NCBI RefSeq assembly: GCF_018320785.1
Contig: NC_054866.1
Location: 35,503,000 to 35,566,999 of the forward strand
DNA: 64,000 nt
Direction: 5' to 3'
Source: Cheilinus undulatus
Taxonomy: Eukaryota > Chordata > Actinopteri > Labriformes > Labridae
Part shown: positions 50,396 to 63,199 of the stretch, piece by piece
Layout: each line of letters opens with the position of its first letter
Numbering within the stretch: the stretch's first letter is position 1
Made by a program: the position numbers and the translations under genes
Notes under the pieces: generated by a model
Database searches by the model: none
Told to the model about the DNA's origin: nothing
Seen by the model: only the letters and a program-made list of their open reading frames with translations

Positions 50396-50849
50396 AAAAT
50401 AAGTACCTGACTATAAACTTATACATTTAATATAGTATAGGTAATTTTTGTCATAAATAATACAGTGCAAAACAATCTATATATGCAGCTTAAAAAGACT
50501 TTTACATATTATACATAATACATACAGTATTTTGTCTCACTAATGCTGGTTTGTTTGCATTTGTATTGATTTTTATTGTATCTTGACATTTTGTTACATC
50601 CTCACATAATAGGGATGTAAAGTTCTCAATTACTGGCAGTTTAATGTTGCAGTGATTTACAGGCCCTCAAGCCTTAACCTTTGTTATTCCTCACTATCTG
50701 GCCATCAGGTGTTTTCATTGTTTCCCTCAGGCCTCAAAACAACAATAAAACACTTTGAGGCAGAGGTACAAGACAAAAGACCTTAACTTGAGGCAAATAA
50801 TGCTTAAATCTCCTCTGTAACAGTGTACTTCAAGGAAAGCTAATGGTTT

Positions 50850-51315
50850 CAGGCACAAAGGACACAGAGCAGAAGATCAGCATGCTGATGGATGTTGTCG
50901 GGGAGTTTACCTGAGCAGAAGGCCAGAAGAGGTGAGACAGGCCAGCAGGGCAATTAAGTCCAAAAAAAACAGTGAAAGTCCCACCACAGAGCCCAAAGCA
51001 CATTAAAGAATGATCTTGGGTCCCTAGTTGTCGATGATTCCTCTTTCTGCAGGTTGAGCATGTGCCAGGGTCAGCTGCTGCACAGGGCACCTGGAAAACC
51101 CTTACAGTAATGATTGTCTTTTTAACACAGGTATCTTTTAGTACAGTGCAGATAAGATCACCTAAAACTATAGAGAAGAAGCAGAAAACAGGCTAACCCA
51201 ACACTGGTTCTAACAGTATATATACAGCATACAGAACCAGGCCAATGAAAGATTGAGCTCATTAGAAGCCCAAATTTAGCATCAGCAGGAACATGAAAAA
51301 CACCTTTATGATGCT
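50850..51315 (-). pseudogene. Decayed family C GPCR (V2R- or T1R-like) 7TM fragment
   Basis: Read on the minus strand, the segment shows a battered 7TM domain. About 51315-51220 resembles the helix 2-3 region: FMFLL-like coding, then TTCATTGG, a gap, then TGGTTCTGTATGCTG against the conserved [12 protein letters not shown]. About 51030-50930 reads GPKIIL-stop-CALGSVVG then LDLIALLACL, matching [10 protein letters not shown] and [10 protein letters not shown] of the intact genes. Next come GKLPDN and, in another frame, SMLIFCSVSFVP, matching ARKLPDN and SMLIFCAVW. Several stops and frameshifts interrupt it. A TTTTCCAG precedes the helix 5 part at about the place where gene 3 has its extra 7TM intron. 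No extracellular-domain exons were recognised nearby. It could derive from a V2R or a T1R taste receptor. Confidence 0.72.
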
Positions 51316-51319
51316 AACT

Positions 51320-52630
51320 CACCTTTTAAAATGAGGTGACACAGTAATAAATTACAGCAGGATGTTGGAAGTGCTGTTCTCGAAATTTGATGTTAAAGAT
51401 CAGGAAATAGGATCATAACACTATTAGTCTTACAACATGATGAAACTACAATGTAATGCTCTTTAAGATGTGATCTCACTTCTTCTGGGACAGTGCAACA
51501 CATTATCAGAGGTGTGTGTCAGTTGTGAGGAAGTTGTTGCCATCGTTGCTCCAGCAACTCTGATGATAAGGAGCCCTGCTGCCATCGTTAGGAAGAAGAA
51601 AATGCCTCATCTTTTAGACCTATAAATGTGTAAAGGCATAACTAAAGGATCAAAAGTCACTGAGAAACTCCTGCAGACTCTATTTTCTACCTTTTAATAA
51701 TAGATAACACTACATTACTGTTAAGGACCTACATGGAAGTTTTTAAGTAAATTAACTGAAGGTGGGAAGGACATTTTGTCAACTTTTTCCTTCTGCTATG
51801 TTAGGTTCATCTATAAATGTATGTAACCTTTTTACTATGTGCATTTTTACAGTGATGACCTCTCGGGGTCAATAGGATCCAGGGCCATACTGTTAATGCC
51901 TGTTGTGTCAATAGGGTCAATTTATGACATAGCATGTTTAAACTAAAGTTGTGTCTGCCCACTGGAGGTGTATGAGACTGTGTTGTATTTGTAGTGATGA
52001 TTTATGTACATTTAATTTTTTTATTTTTTTTTATTTTTTATTTTTTACTCACAAGGTAAATGTATGTCTGGCACATTGTGTGGTCATACTGAGATACTGC
52101 GTTTATAGCCCAGTGATTATCTTTTTGTTTAAATAGTAAATGGAAGAATTATTTTTATATCCGTTTGTGCAAAATCTAATTTTACAATACAGCTAAAGAG
52201 GTTTTCACAATAAGCACAACTGCTTTGTATCATGCCCTCGTGCAGTGTCTCCCCCCTCCCTTTGTTCTGTGCTCGTGCGTGCTTGTGTTGTACAAAATCT
52301 GATATAGAAGTTGGCAGTATACATGTAGTTGCTTTGTAAATCTGCCAAGAAGAAAGAAGAAGAAGCAACCAAGGCAATCACAAGCTTTTTCCCCAAAGCC
52401 AAGGAAAGATCGTTGAATGGCTGTTTTTGAAGGATACAACATCATCGACTGCTGTCAGAGGACTTTTCCAATCTCAAGGATCCTCAAAATTTTTCCAAGG
52501 ACTGAGTCCTTCAAACAGAGAATTTTCAAGGATGCACATGTATCCTCCACTCACAGGAATTACCCACAATCCAATGCGCATTGTTTTTCTTCTCTTAAAA
52601 AAAGTCGCATAATATCAGAAGAAAGCCAGG
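51320..52630. other. No supported gene; T-rich tracts
   Basis: Includes a T-rich low-complexity block at 52010-52050. The minus-strand stretch 51530-51610 is hydrophobic and could be further decayed 7TM sequence from the neighbouring pseudogene, but I cannot align it. Confidence 0.3.
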
Positions 52631-52636
52631 TCCTAG

Positions 52637-53211
52637 TAACCTGGCATGCCAGATGAGTTTGTTTCACGCATCCATCTGGTAAACTTTCTATGGACGGCAT
52701 TTGGGAAAGTGCAGAGCTTTGAAATAAGAAAAAAAAAAAAAAACTCGGAGGGTGATTGGATGAACGCTCTGTCTGTCACATCTTTTCGGGCCAATCAGGG
52801 CAACGAAAAACGTGACGTAGGCGTTACCGAGGTGCACCCCTACCAAAGGAGTAAACTCCATAGAGAACTGCATATTGCGAACCATGGCGACTGTAGACAT
52901 GTCAGTCTACGACTTTAGACGTTTTTGAAAAGAAAACAACACAATGTTGTTCTTTGTTCTTCTTTTAACGAAGAAATGTTGTAAAGTTCTGTTGAAACTT
53001 ACACTTTAGCAGCATCCACGCTAATGTCTTCCTCCATAATTGCACCAGCCTCTTCTCGCTGCCTGCATATGTCATGACTCTGCCCCCAGTCGCTGATTGG
53101 TCCTGTCACTTTCTAACCAGGCTGAAATGGTTCAGATGGGAGCTTTGCAAGATGGATTTGCCAGTAAGAAACAAGGAAATGGGCGTATCCATCTGCTTTG
53201 CAAGGTTGAGA
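52637..53211. mobile_element. Possible non-autonomous DNA transposon
   Basis: Left AACCTGGCATGCCAGATG and right inverse AACCTTGCAAAGCAGATG match at about 14 of 18 positions, bounding a relatively GC-rich insert of about 575 bp in AT-rich DNA. The interior has short palindromic strings (GACATGTCAGTCTACGAC). No transposase seen. Boundaries approximate. Confidence 0.4.
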
Positions 53212-53329
53212 TCCTAGCACTCTCAATACAGTTTGAAACAAATGTCCTGTTTGAAACATAGATATGTTGTCATCATTTTTTCATATCAAAGTAAAGCTGG
53301 ATGTGTAAAAGTAGCGCCATATAGTATGA

Positions 53330-53402
53330 TTATATGATTATATTAAATAATCAATATGATTATATGATCATATTATATATATATATTATGATTTTATGAT
53401 GA
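53330..53402. repeat. AT-rich simple repeat
   Basis: Runs of TGATTATA and (AT)n form a low-complexity block. Confidence 0.6.
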
Positions 53403-53409
53403 TGTGATA

Positions 53410-56400
53410 GCCTATTAAACAGCGCTAGGTAAAATTTGTGAAAGTTGTTGTTAGTAGTCCTCCCATTTGATTTCTGCTGCTGCCGCATATATGGACGAGA
53501 CCCTCCCCACAACGTAATCACGCACACTCGCTAGCCTGTTCCAAATGTTTGTTCAAGAGTTGCCAGGGAGGGCTCTGGCCTCGTCTCCAAGGGACCTGAC
53601 TCAAGATCCTTCCCATAGAGGATCCTGGACTTTGAGAAACAGCTAGTGGAATCATCAACTGGGTGGCAATAGTTTATCTTTAATGCAGACAGTGGAGTCC
53701 TTCCTGCTGCTAAGGATGTTTTTATTATTTCTTTATACTGTGACTCTGACCCAACAGTCTGGTACACTTGTGTTCACAGCGATCAAATGAACCAGACTTT
53801 TGGGTCAAGTGTACTCAGATCTGGTCTCATATGTGAAGCCACCCAGGCTACACTTGATGGCTGCCATGCCTCCCCTACATAGGTTAAATGCGTCAGCTGT
53901 ACACATTGTAAAAAAAAAAAAAAAACAACACAACACAGACATGAGATGCAGTATACATGCATAAATGTATATTTATTTGTTGTGAGCCTTAAGTATATAC
54001 ATTGTGATTTGCTATGTACCAAATTTGTCATTCTGAGAGAAAGATATGACACTGGAAAAAAATATAAACATTAACACTGGTGGAAGCAGGGAAAGGGGAT
54101 AAACTATCTCATTACATTCCTGTTATTTTCAGGAAATAATCTGGCTGGTATCCTCACTCACAATGTCTGTTAAATATGCATTCTGAGTTAAATGGAAATG
54201 CACCTTGAAATATTAGGGTTGCTTTTTTCAATTTTAGTTAAAACTAAGGAAAACGAAATAAAGTACAAAATGCTCAACCATTATCTGTGTCTGAAATTAC
54301 ATCTGCAAATTGGTTCTTTTGTGCACCCAGCAGCAAAAAAAGCCAATTAAATTCATCACTGACAAGAAGAACCGGTAAATTAGCAACTACCTAAGAAGTT
54401 GGAACCGTCAAATGCGTGACATTCTTCTTCAAAAATGATACAATACATTGCTTATCAAAATAGTTCACTGCTCATTTTTCATTGCACAGTGAGAATGTGA
54501 TTAGTTGCAGACATAAATCCAAATCAAATTGGCTTCTTTTTGTCACTAATGATTTGAGATTTGAAGTCTAGCTGCTTTATAAAACATGTCAGATAAAATG
54601 TATCAGAGCTAGTTAGACAGTGCAGAAGTTCCTCTCTTTTACTCAGACATGTACTGTAAGAATAGAAATCCACCTCCAGGGGTGTGTAGACTGTGTGGTT
54701 TTAGTTCTGAAAGAACAAACTCACCTGTGATTAAGACAGACAGTGGAAGAGATGGTGAGTGCTAAAAACAGAACTAGACACAAGCTGAGTCATGGTAAAG
54801 CTCTCCTGGAGATTTTTTATTCTATTTCTTTGTACAAGTCCAAGTACATAACCAATTTTCTTGAGTAATGTTATAATTATTTGATAGTCAAAAGAGTGGG
54901 CACATTGTCAGGACTGACAGCGCTGTTGAAAAGTGCAGCTCCTTGCTGTGTTCTTTACCGGATTAGCAGAGTAGAGGAAAGGCACGATAAATCACCTGAA
55001 ACTAACATTACAGTCATTGAACTTTCTATGGTGTCTGCCTCAAACGGACACAAGAATCTCTCATAGTGTAGACTTTACCAACCTGCTTGCTTCATCACCA
55101 CCCATTGTCAGATGTGGGCCTGAACATGAGCATCGGCAACTATAAATACTCATGTACTGTACTGTGACATATTTAACAATGCATCCAGGACACCCCATGA
55201 CCCTAATTTGGCTGGTATATGTCAACAGTGTGTATCTTGATGCTGACCAACAGGACAGCATGTGACAGATAGCCAGCCCATTTTGTCCTCTTCTTGATTC
55301 ATCACAATTCATGCACAATTGTTTCTTCTTTGTTTGTTTTTTTTCAGAACATGAGACCACTACCATCCCAGTCAGTGCTTCTATGTGTGTTGGAGTGTTA
55401 ACTCATTGAAAGAGAAGCTCTTTATTAAGTTTGAAGAAAAAAAACAGCTCAAAAATGTTTTGTCCAAACCAAAATGTGTGTGGATCAAACTGAATTTCAC
55501 ATCTGAATTATGTGTATTATCTCATTTGTTGAGAAGTAAAAGGTCCTTGGTTAAGATCTGGTATTCTTCCTCTGGTCACTGAGGTCAGCAAATTCAGAAT
55601 TTTCCTAGAGAGAAACAGACTTTGTGAGTTGTGAATCTAGTTGAAATGGAAGCCAAGTCTCTTGTTCTCTTGCACTGGAAAAAAAATAGGAGGAGGGAGT
55701 TATTGCCTCACAGAAAGGCTTGTCAAAAACCTGAAACACTGCACTGGCCTGATTAGCAAAAACTGGAGGGCCTGTTTAAATTTGATGAGTTTAGGCTTGC
55801 TAATTTTGTCTCAAAGACCTGAAAAAGAAGACAAGATATTCTACTTAATAAGGCTTTGCTTTCTCTTTATTCCCGCCCTCTGTTACATGACAGTGAAAAG
55901 ACGTTATGCACCCTGTTCCTGGATAAATTGAAGTCTTGTGTCATGTAAGCCCATGTGTACTCGGCTCATGATTCAGAAGTTAGATCCTCTGCCTATGGAG
56001 TCAAAGACATCCTGTCAGACACAGCACCATAACAGTATTTTTCTCCCTAAATTTAGATTTTTTTGTCTATTTTTCTAGTAATAACCCAAGAAAAACTTTC
56101 CTTGGTGCACACTCACACAAGACGCACAAATCTTGAGCCCTGTTCACATTTACTGTAATATAAAATCTTTTAAACCTGCACTCCAATAGGCTTATTCAGT
56201 AGTTATAGCTCTGTTTTCTTTAAATGTATGTTTTAAATTAATAAGGGAGAAAAGCTGTTAAAATGTTGCACTGCCAGCCTGCTCGACTATGTTAGTGCTC
56301 AGAGTATTGCAAAGGGGGCTAATGAGAGAGCATAGCAAATCATGCTATTCTGCTCAGTTGGAGGAAAAGAAGCAAACTGTGATGTCTGCGCAGCTGCTCA

Positions 56401-56760
56401 TCTTCAGAAAGCCTGTTTTCTTCAACAACAGATCAGTAACTTCAATGCTTCTGAGCAGATTTAGGACATTAAAACAACTCAGAATTATACTTTGAAACAT
56501 CAGTTTGTAAAGACCACCTTTAAAAACTATGTCAGGTTTAAATCATGCACAAGCCTATGCATGGTTACTGGGATGTGTCGGTTGGGGCTCGTAGATAACT
56601 TGCATGGGATCAGGTAAGATTGGACTGAAGTTTTTGGGCCCAATCTAAGCTGTAATATGATTGGCTATGACACAATGATAAAATTAAAAAAAAATCTATA
56701 CATTAACACATAGTGATTGACACTCTTTTAGCCGCTTCCCTGATGATCTGTGAGCTAAGG
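53410..56760. other. No recognisable gene
   Basis: Several frames of 60-100 codons, none with a recognised domain or splice structure. Confidence 0.4.
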
Positions 56761-56764
56761 CAAA

Positions 56765-57690
56765 GTCACTAAGACAGCTAACTTTATTACAATCAGGAGA
56801 GACTAAAATGAGTTAACAGTTTATGATGTTTCTTTGTACTTAAAGGGGTAGTGAGGGTGACAGCAAGAAAGGGTAACCCCTTATGCATTGTAGACACTAG
56901 TAATAGTGATGGAAGGAATAAGTTAAAGGGATACTTCAACATTTTGGCAAATTCACCCATAGCCATAATTTTGGAAAATTATGAGACGGAGATGTTTGAA
57001 AGTTAAATGCAAAGCCGGAACTACACTCCAGACACAGCTGCTGCACTGTGTCACTCCTCCCAGTGGTTTAATCAAGAAATAGTTCCGAGTATTTGCTTCA
57101 TGCGTCGTAATGTTACATAATTATACATCATTATTTCATAGTGTGGTGAATGTGCAGGTCATGACTTGTCCACAAGAGTGTTTTGGAGTTGTTGGATTGT
57201 GTATTTGATGAGTTTGATGAGGGAAAGCAAAAAATTCCACCTGCTTTCATAGCGTTAGCTGTGCAGCTGTTACATCAGTCCCCCCACATCTAGAAACAGC
57301 TTGCACCGACAACTAAAGGAAACAAACCTAAGACTACAGGAATTATGGCAATGGGCCAATTAGCCAAAATGTTGAAGTATCCCTTTAAGATGAGAAATGG
57401 ACGTGTGATGAGCTTGACACAGACACTGATGAAATGGCTTGGAGGTGGCAATTGAAAGGTGACAGCATTGCATGGAGGAGCTGGACCTGGACACCGATGC
57501 TGTAATGGAGGTTGGCTGGGCTGGAGGAGGGTTGAAGCAATTGCAGTGAAACAACAGCCTGACTGTGGAGAAGTAGATTTTAAAATATGACAGCAGCAGG
57601 GTGGTTGGATAAAGGAAGGTCATGGTAGAATGGAATTGGCTCAGAGCTTAAGTGGACACCCATACTTACTGATTACCAGAGCAGGAATAT
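56765..57690. repeat. Tandem duplication, unit 1 (interrupted)
   Basis: The segment outside the 56937-57383 foldback element matches 57698-58060: CACTAAGACAG at the start, GGAGCTGGACCTG, GATGCTGTAATGGAGGT, TGGAGGAGGGTTG, and ATTGGCTCAGAGCTTAAG near the end. Confidence 0.7.
56937..57383. mobile_element. Foldback element with TTAA flanks (family F), copy 3
   Basis: A 447 bp copy in the same core orientation as copy 1, flanked by TTAA at 56933-56936 and 57384-57387. Most of the left arm is missing after the CCATAATT string. It sits inside the first unit of a tandem duplication. Confidence 0.75.
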
Positions 57691-57697
57691 ACTTAGT

Positions 57698-58060
57698 CAC
57701 TAAGACAGTTGACTTCACTTCAATCAGAAGAGACTAAATACAAATTAACAATGATTTATTTACAAGTTTGGAAATGGCAGATAGACTCCATTGTGATGTC
57801 CTCTTGTGGTAGTGATGAAAGGATTGGATGGTATGAAGGAGCTGGACCTGAACAATGATGCTGTAATGGAGGTAGCTGGGGTGGAGGAGGGTTGCACCTG
57901 TTGCAGTGAAACAGACTGACAGTGAAGGAAAGGAGAACGGATTTTAAAATATAACTGCAGCATGGTGATGGGATCGAGAGACGTCATGGCTGAATGGGAT
58001 TGGCTCAGAGCTTAAGCGAGTAGATGCCCATATGGGCCGATTACTAGAGCAGGCAAAGGG
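57698..58060. repeat. Tandem duplication, unit 2
   Basis: Uninterrupted counterpart of unit 1, about 80-85 percent similar by eye over the shared part. Neither unit has a convincing open frame. Confidence 0.7.
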
Positions 58061-58064
58061 AGAC

Positions 58065-60150
58065 ATGTGAATAAGTGATGGTTAATAAAAGAAAGGATGA
58101 CTGGAAATGAAGAAATCTTCCTGTTTGAAGACCGAAGAAGATTTCTGTTGCCTTGTTGGACATGGTGTGAGCATAAAACACAAAAATCCTCACCAGCCTC
58201 ACTCATTACCTGGCTTGGGGGTATTTTGGCTTCCTTTTTGTACAGCACAAGATGCTGGAGAAATGCATATTGATTGCTTACAAAGATTATTAAAGATAAC
58301 CTTAGTTCTTTTAAAGTGTCCAAAAAAAATAACACATTTTATTCTTCAAAATTTTACTCTCCCAGGGAGCATTAACCTTCTAACTCAGAATTTCCAGATC
58401 AGTCTGTGCTGCCTTAACATGAACAGGGATTAGGCCCACCATTGCTGCATATCTTGCCTGATTACCTCCACCTGGAATAGACTTTTCCATCAGCTGGCAG
58501 GGCTCTCCTGCCAGGCAGCAAAGGAGCAGAGTGCAGATCTGCATAACTTAGACAGATAGCAGCACAGCGAGGGGAATCCAAATGAAAGACAACATATTAA
58601 CAACTTTGAATAGTTCACAAATCAGAAATAGCAAGAGCTGGAGAAAAAAACATCCTGTAGCGCAAAAGAGGAGTTATATTGTATTTTTGCAGAGAACACA
58701 TGCTGCTGCGAGGGAACAGGGATGTATGCTTGAGCAACAGAGGTTACGACGGGTCTTCTCTCGCCACAGCAAAGGAAGGAAGATTAAAACAATGAAACTG
58801 ATAAACAGAAATCGCTTCCACATGGGAGGGAAATGAGATTGCAAGAAGAGAAAATTAGATTGTTATTGAAGGGAGAGAATAGAGGGTACAGTAATTTGCA
58901 GATAACAGTAATGGAGCAAAGCCCAGGTGTATTCGATCAGATCACCGAGGATAACGGTTTCAAAACAGATGATGCAAATGTAATTGTCCTTGTCTTCATA
59001 TGAATGCTAACACTTTGGCAGTACTTTTTATTTCATTATTGCTTTTATTTTAAAAGATTACACCAAACACCTGAGTACAATTTGGATCATCAACACTCCA
59101 CTGAGAGCAAGGTTGGCTTATTTCTTGTAATCATGTCATCAATTTGTACTCAAACTCCAGGATACTGATGATCAGGGTGATGATGATGAATATATGTGGG
59201 TGTCTGAGCAAACTTGTGTAGAAGTGCAAATAAATTAGAGAAGCCTATTAAATTTGAAAAAGGTTACGGGGGAATGAGAGAGCTGTCATTTTCAGGAGCA
59301 GACCCTGTCAGTGGCAAGTGTTCACCCAATTACACTCTGAGTGTCCACTCGTCTCTGCTATCTCTTTATTCCCTCTCTCTCGTTCTTCCTGTGCTCTCCA
59401 CTTTCCAGACCACCTGATTGCTCTCTTCCTCAGCTCTTCTCCTTTAGCCTTTGTGAGTTCTTATGTAATCTCAAGTGATTACAGTCCCTTTCTTCTCTCC
59501 TCTCCCCCCTCTCTGCCATCATCTCAGCCATAAAATAACTAGTTTGAATTTTGTGAAATACAGAGTGCAACATATTTCATGTTGAATTAAAGTTGCTGGT
59601 AGGCAGCCTTATTAATGGACAGAGCTATTCTAAGTGTTACTACATTCCTGTTTCACCCCTGTCATTGTGCTACGCTAAGCTAACTCGCTGCTGGTTCAAG
59701 TTTTTATCTGTAAAATGTTTAAAACATGAGCTGTGTCTCACTTCAAGGGTAGCATCCTTACCCTGAAATTCCTTATACACCATCTGAGTTGTGAACAAGC
59801 TGTGCCCTCCAGAGCAAATCACCCCCTCTAGTCAATCTGTGTAATCCCTCAGTGCTAGAAGCACCACTCTGCTCTGTTCTGCTTGAGATACACACCTTTT
59901 CTATTTTCAGTGGAGCTGGCTTTCAGCACGTCAGTCCACAAAGAGAACATCTGTCAATTTCAAAATAAACTCCAGATTGCAAAACTCATCACTTGAATCA
60001 ACATGGTAAATTGTCACAGGTCATCAATATGTTAGAGAGTTGCAGAGGTAATACGACACCATGGACCAGAAAAGTTAATTCCTGAGATGGAAACCAAAGC
60101 ATTTTATGTGACACCACATGTCCTTTGTAGAAAACCTTTTCATTTCTAAT
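58065..60150. other. No recognisable gene
   Basis: Spacer with unconvincing frames. A pyrimidine-rich stretch lies at about 59345-59530. Confidence 0.4.
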
Positions 60151-60158
60151 GTCATCAC

Positions 60159-61918
60159 AAGGGTTGTTCCGATTCTGACACCAGTATCGGAAATGCGTCT
60201 GATACTGCTTAAAACTCAGGTAATTGTATCGGTGAGAACACGAGTTTATGTACCAATCCTATACCGTTTGATTTAGCTTTATATTTTGCTTTGTTTAGCC
60301 ATGCTAAATGTTAGCGCTATAAACCGGAAATCAATTTGTCTTCGCTGCCAGAAAGCACGTCATGCACTGGCGACTGTTTTCAGAGCAGCATAGAAGAACC
60401 AGAGGACACACTGCAGCAGAAAAGATTAATGGCTGCTTGACAGTTTTTCTCTGAATGTGTTCGTTTAAACCCCTTCCAGACTGGTGCTGTCATACACAAC
60501 AAAAAGTGACACAGTTTATCAAAAGTTAGATAACTTTTGAACCACAAATCCCTGCCTCTTACTTGTTTTTCCTCCTGAAGCTAGCCGTTGTGTCATCCCA
60601 TTGACGCTATTGATGCCTTTGAATCCCTTGCGGTAGCATTTTCAGCAATCCTGGAACTTTTGCGACTTTTGGGGACTTAAATGATTAAATCCACACCAGT
60701 AAGTGTAACCGGTGGAAACATCTGTGTTGTGTTTGTGATGATTGGAAGGAGACTGCGACACTAGATTTCTCTCTTTAACCACATTTAATCTCTGGCAATA
60801 ACCACAAAGTAAAGAAACTCCCATGAATCTGTCAGCCCGCTCCACTTCCTCTCTCACAGGGATTCATACAAAAGGGCGACGTACAACAAAATAAGCTTTT
60901 TACATATATAACAGTGCATACCTGGCAATGACAACAAAATAAAGAAACTCCCATGAATCTGTCAGCCCGCTCCAGATCCTACACGACACAAAAATACAGT
61001 ACGCAAAATGTTAGCTTGAAATAGCATGCACGTAAGTTAGCTGCTAACCATGTGCACGTAAGCTAGCTTAACCCGCCGTGCAAGGCAAACAAACATCCAG
61101 ACTGTCATAAAAGTAATTATACAATAAATTAAAAACATATAAACATGTAAACAGGTGGAAAAATAAGTAAGGACATTATAAGGACTAAAAATATGTACAA
61201 GATGTAACATTTAACACAAGGATGGAAACAGATATAAACTTGAACAAAACAGTGGACACCTACCTCGCCCACGGGGATTCACACAAAAGGGGAGAGGGGA
61301 GGGGGCGAAAAGAATTTATACAAATGACCAGCGAAAAAGAAAACAAAGGAAGGAGGGGCTACAAACAACAACACAGTGCATCATGAATTAATGAGCTTCT
61401 CTCAGGCTGATAAAGAACAGCTAAATGCCAGGTAATTTTGTGTAATTATAACAAGGAATACTGAACTACAGAGATGTATTTTGACCCTGTTACATAAACC
61501 CAATATTGAACGTCTTTTATTCACTTTAATCGAATTTCGATCATTTATGACCACTAGCCCAAATGCCAACTCTAATGCTAACCTCCATATTTATTTGGGT
61601 CTGTCAGCCAGTTGCAGGCTGTTCCGTAATCACATCATGATGCCTGAGTAGAGCATAAGAGAGAGAGCCTGTGATACTGTTGTTTTAATATTTAGGAATA
61701 AAATTGAATAATCAGCAGCAAAACAACTTTAGGTTCACAGAGATGTTGTACACTATGATTCTATTTATTGAGTAAAATAAAAGTCTAAAATAATTTGCTA
61801 CTCTGCACAGTTAGTCAGTTCACACTGGTATTGGATCAGTACTCGGTATCGGCCGATACCTTACACCTTAGTATCGGTATCGTATTGGGAAGGAAAAAAT
61901 GGTATCGGAACATCCCTA
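60159..61918. mobile_element. Non-autonomous hAT-like element, 1760 bp
   Basis: Terminal inverted repeats AAGGGTTGTTCCGAT and ATCGGAACATCCCTA are flanked by 8 bp direct repeats GTCATCAC (60151-60158) and GTCATCAT (61919-61926), 7 of 8 identical. An 8 bp duplication with such ends is typical of hAT elements. Subterminal TATCGG-type repeats lie at both sides. The interior has no transposase but a local duplication: AAAGAAACTCCCATGAATCT occurs at about 60809 and again at about 60942. Confidence 0.75.
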
Positions 61919-62289
61919 GTCATCATCCATGCTTAAAGCAAAATATCACTAAATAATATCAAAGAGAACAGCAAATTAGATCCAATCTTAGAAAGGCAAA
62001 GTTGTTTACATGCTAGTCTCACTTAGGACTCTATCGTTATATTTTGATTGCACATTTCTACTGTAAACCTATAGTTCTGATCTCTCCAACTGTTCAGGGC
62101 TGCACTCAGAGATGGATCTAGTTGTTTAGGGTGCATGCAGTTGGTTGGAGGAAAACTGAGGCGTGTATTAAAAAAATCTCCTAGACAACAGAGTGTCACA
62201 GCAATGTATTTGATTGATCGAGCTGCAGATTTGGACCGTGGGCTGCTACGATGCAATCACAGTAGTGAGTCTGTTCTGTGAAGAATTCA

Positions 62290-63180
62290 CTGTATGCTTC
62301 TGGTCATTGTCTTGCTGGAAAATAAATCTCCCAGGCTGTCCTCTTGCCGACTGAATAAAATTGTCTCTAGTTTTTCTTCTTGTATAGTCATTTTACCCTC
62401 TACCTTGTCAAGCCTTCCAGGGTCAGCCGCTGAGAAGCATCCCTACAGCAAGATGCTGCCACCACCATGATTCACAGTGGGGATGGTGTGTTTGCCTTTT
62501 TGATCTCATCAGACCAAATAACTTTCTTCCACTTGACCACGGAGTCTCCCACATGCCTTTTGGCAAACTCTAGTCAATATTTATGTGTTTTTAGTGTGTG
62601 TTTTAGCTTTCTCTTTGCCACTCTCCCATTAAGTTTTGACTGGTAAAGAACCTGCGCAACAATTGTATGCAGAGTCTCACCCATCTCAGGTGCTGAAGCT
62701 CGTAGGTGTCTTGCTGGCCTCTCTCACTAGTCTCCTTCTTGCACAGTCACTCAGTTTGTGAGGATGGTCTGATCCAGGCAGATTTGCACATGTGCCATAT
62801 TCCTATCCACCCCCTGACTAATACTTTTCAGTAACCTTTTTTTCTGAGTTGCTTTTGTCTTTATGGTGAAATAGTAGCCAGAAACCAGTGATTACTAGTG
62901 ACTGTTGTCTTTATACTCCAATCACTTGAGAAACATCCACTGCACTTAGGCGATCCCTGTTTCACTAGCTTTGAGACTACTAGCACCAACTGGCTGGACC
63001 TCTGTTGAATTAGGTCGGTCACTTCAAAAGGGGTGAATATTTATGCGGTCACCTATTATAAATTGAATATTTTTATTTAGTTGACATTACTTTGTAGATA
63101 TCTGTTTTCACTCTGATATGAAAGAGGTTTTCATGTGGGTTTTTTTTGTCAAAAAAGCCTTATTATAATGACCATGTTTG
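62290..63180 (-). mobile_element. Tc1-like transposon remnant (second subfamily)
   Basis: The minus strand carries degraded Tc1-type transposase: a HGGGSILL-stop-GCFSAADPGRLDKVEGKM-like block from about 62475-62395, then conserved DNA such as CTCCCACATGCCTTTTGGCA and GAGTCTCACCCATCTCAG. The 5' side ends with a region near GGGGTGAATATTTATGC. Stops and gaps show it is dead. Confidence 0.7.
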
Positions 63181-63199
63181 AGTTCTAAAGTCAATAAAA

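Noticed and set aside
57360..58335. Open frames of 75-107 codons on the minus strand
   Set aside because: They overlap the tandem duplication and foldback end, lack domains and differ between the two units.
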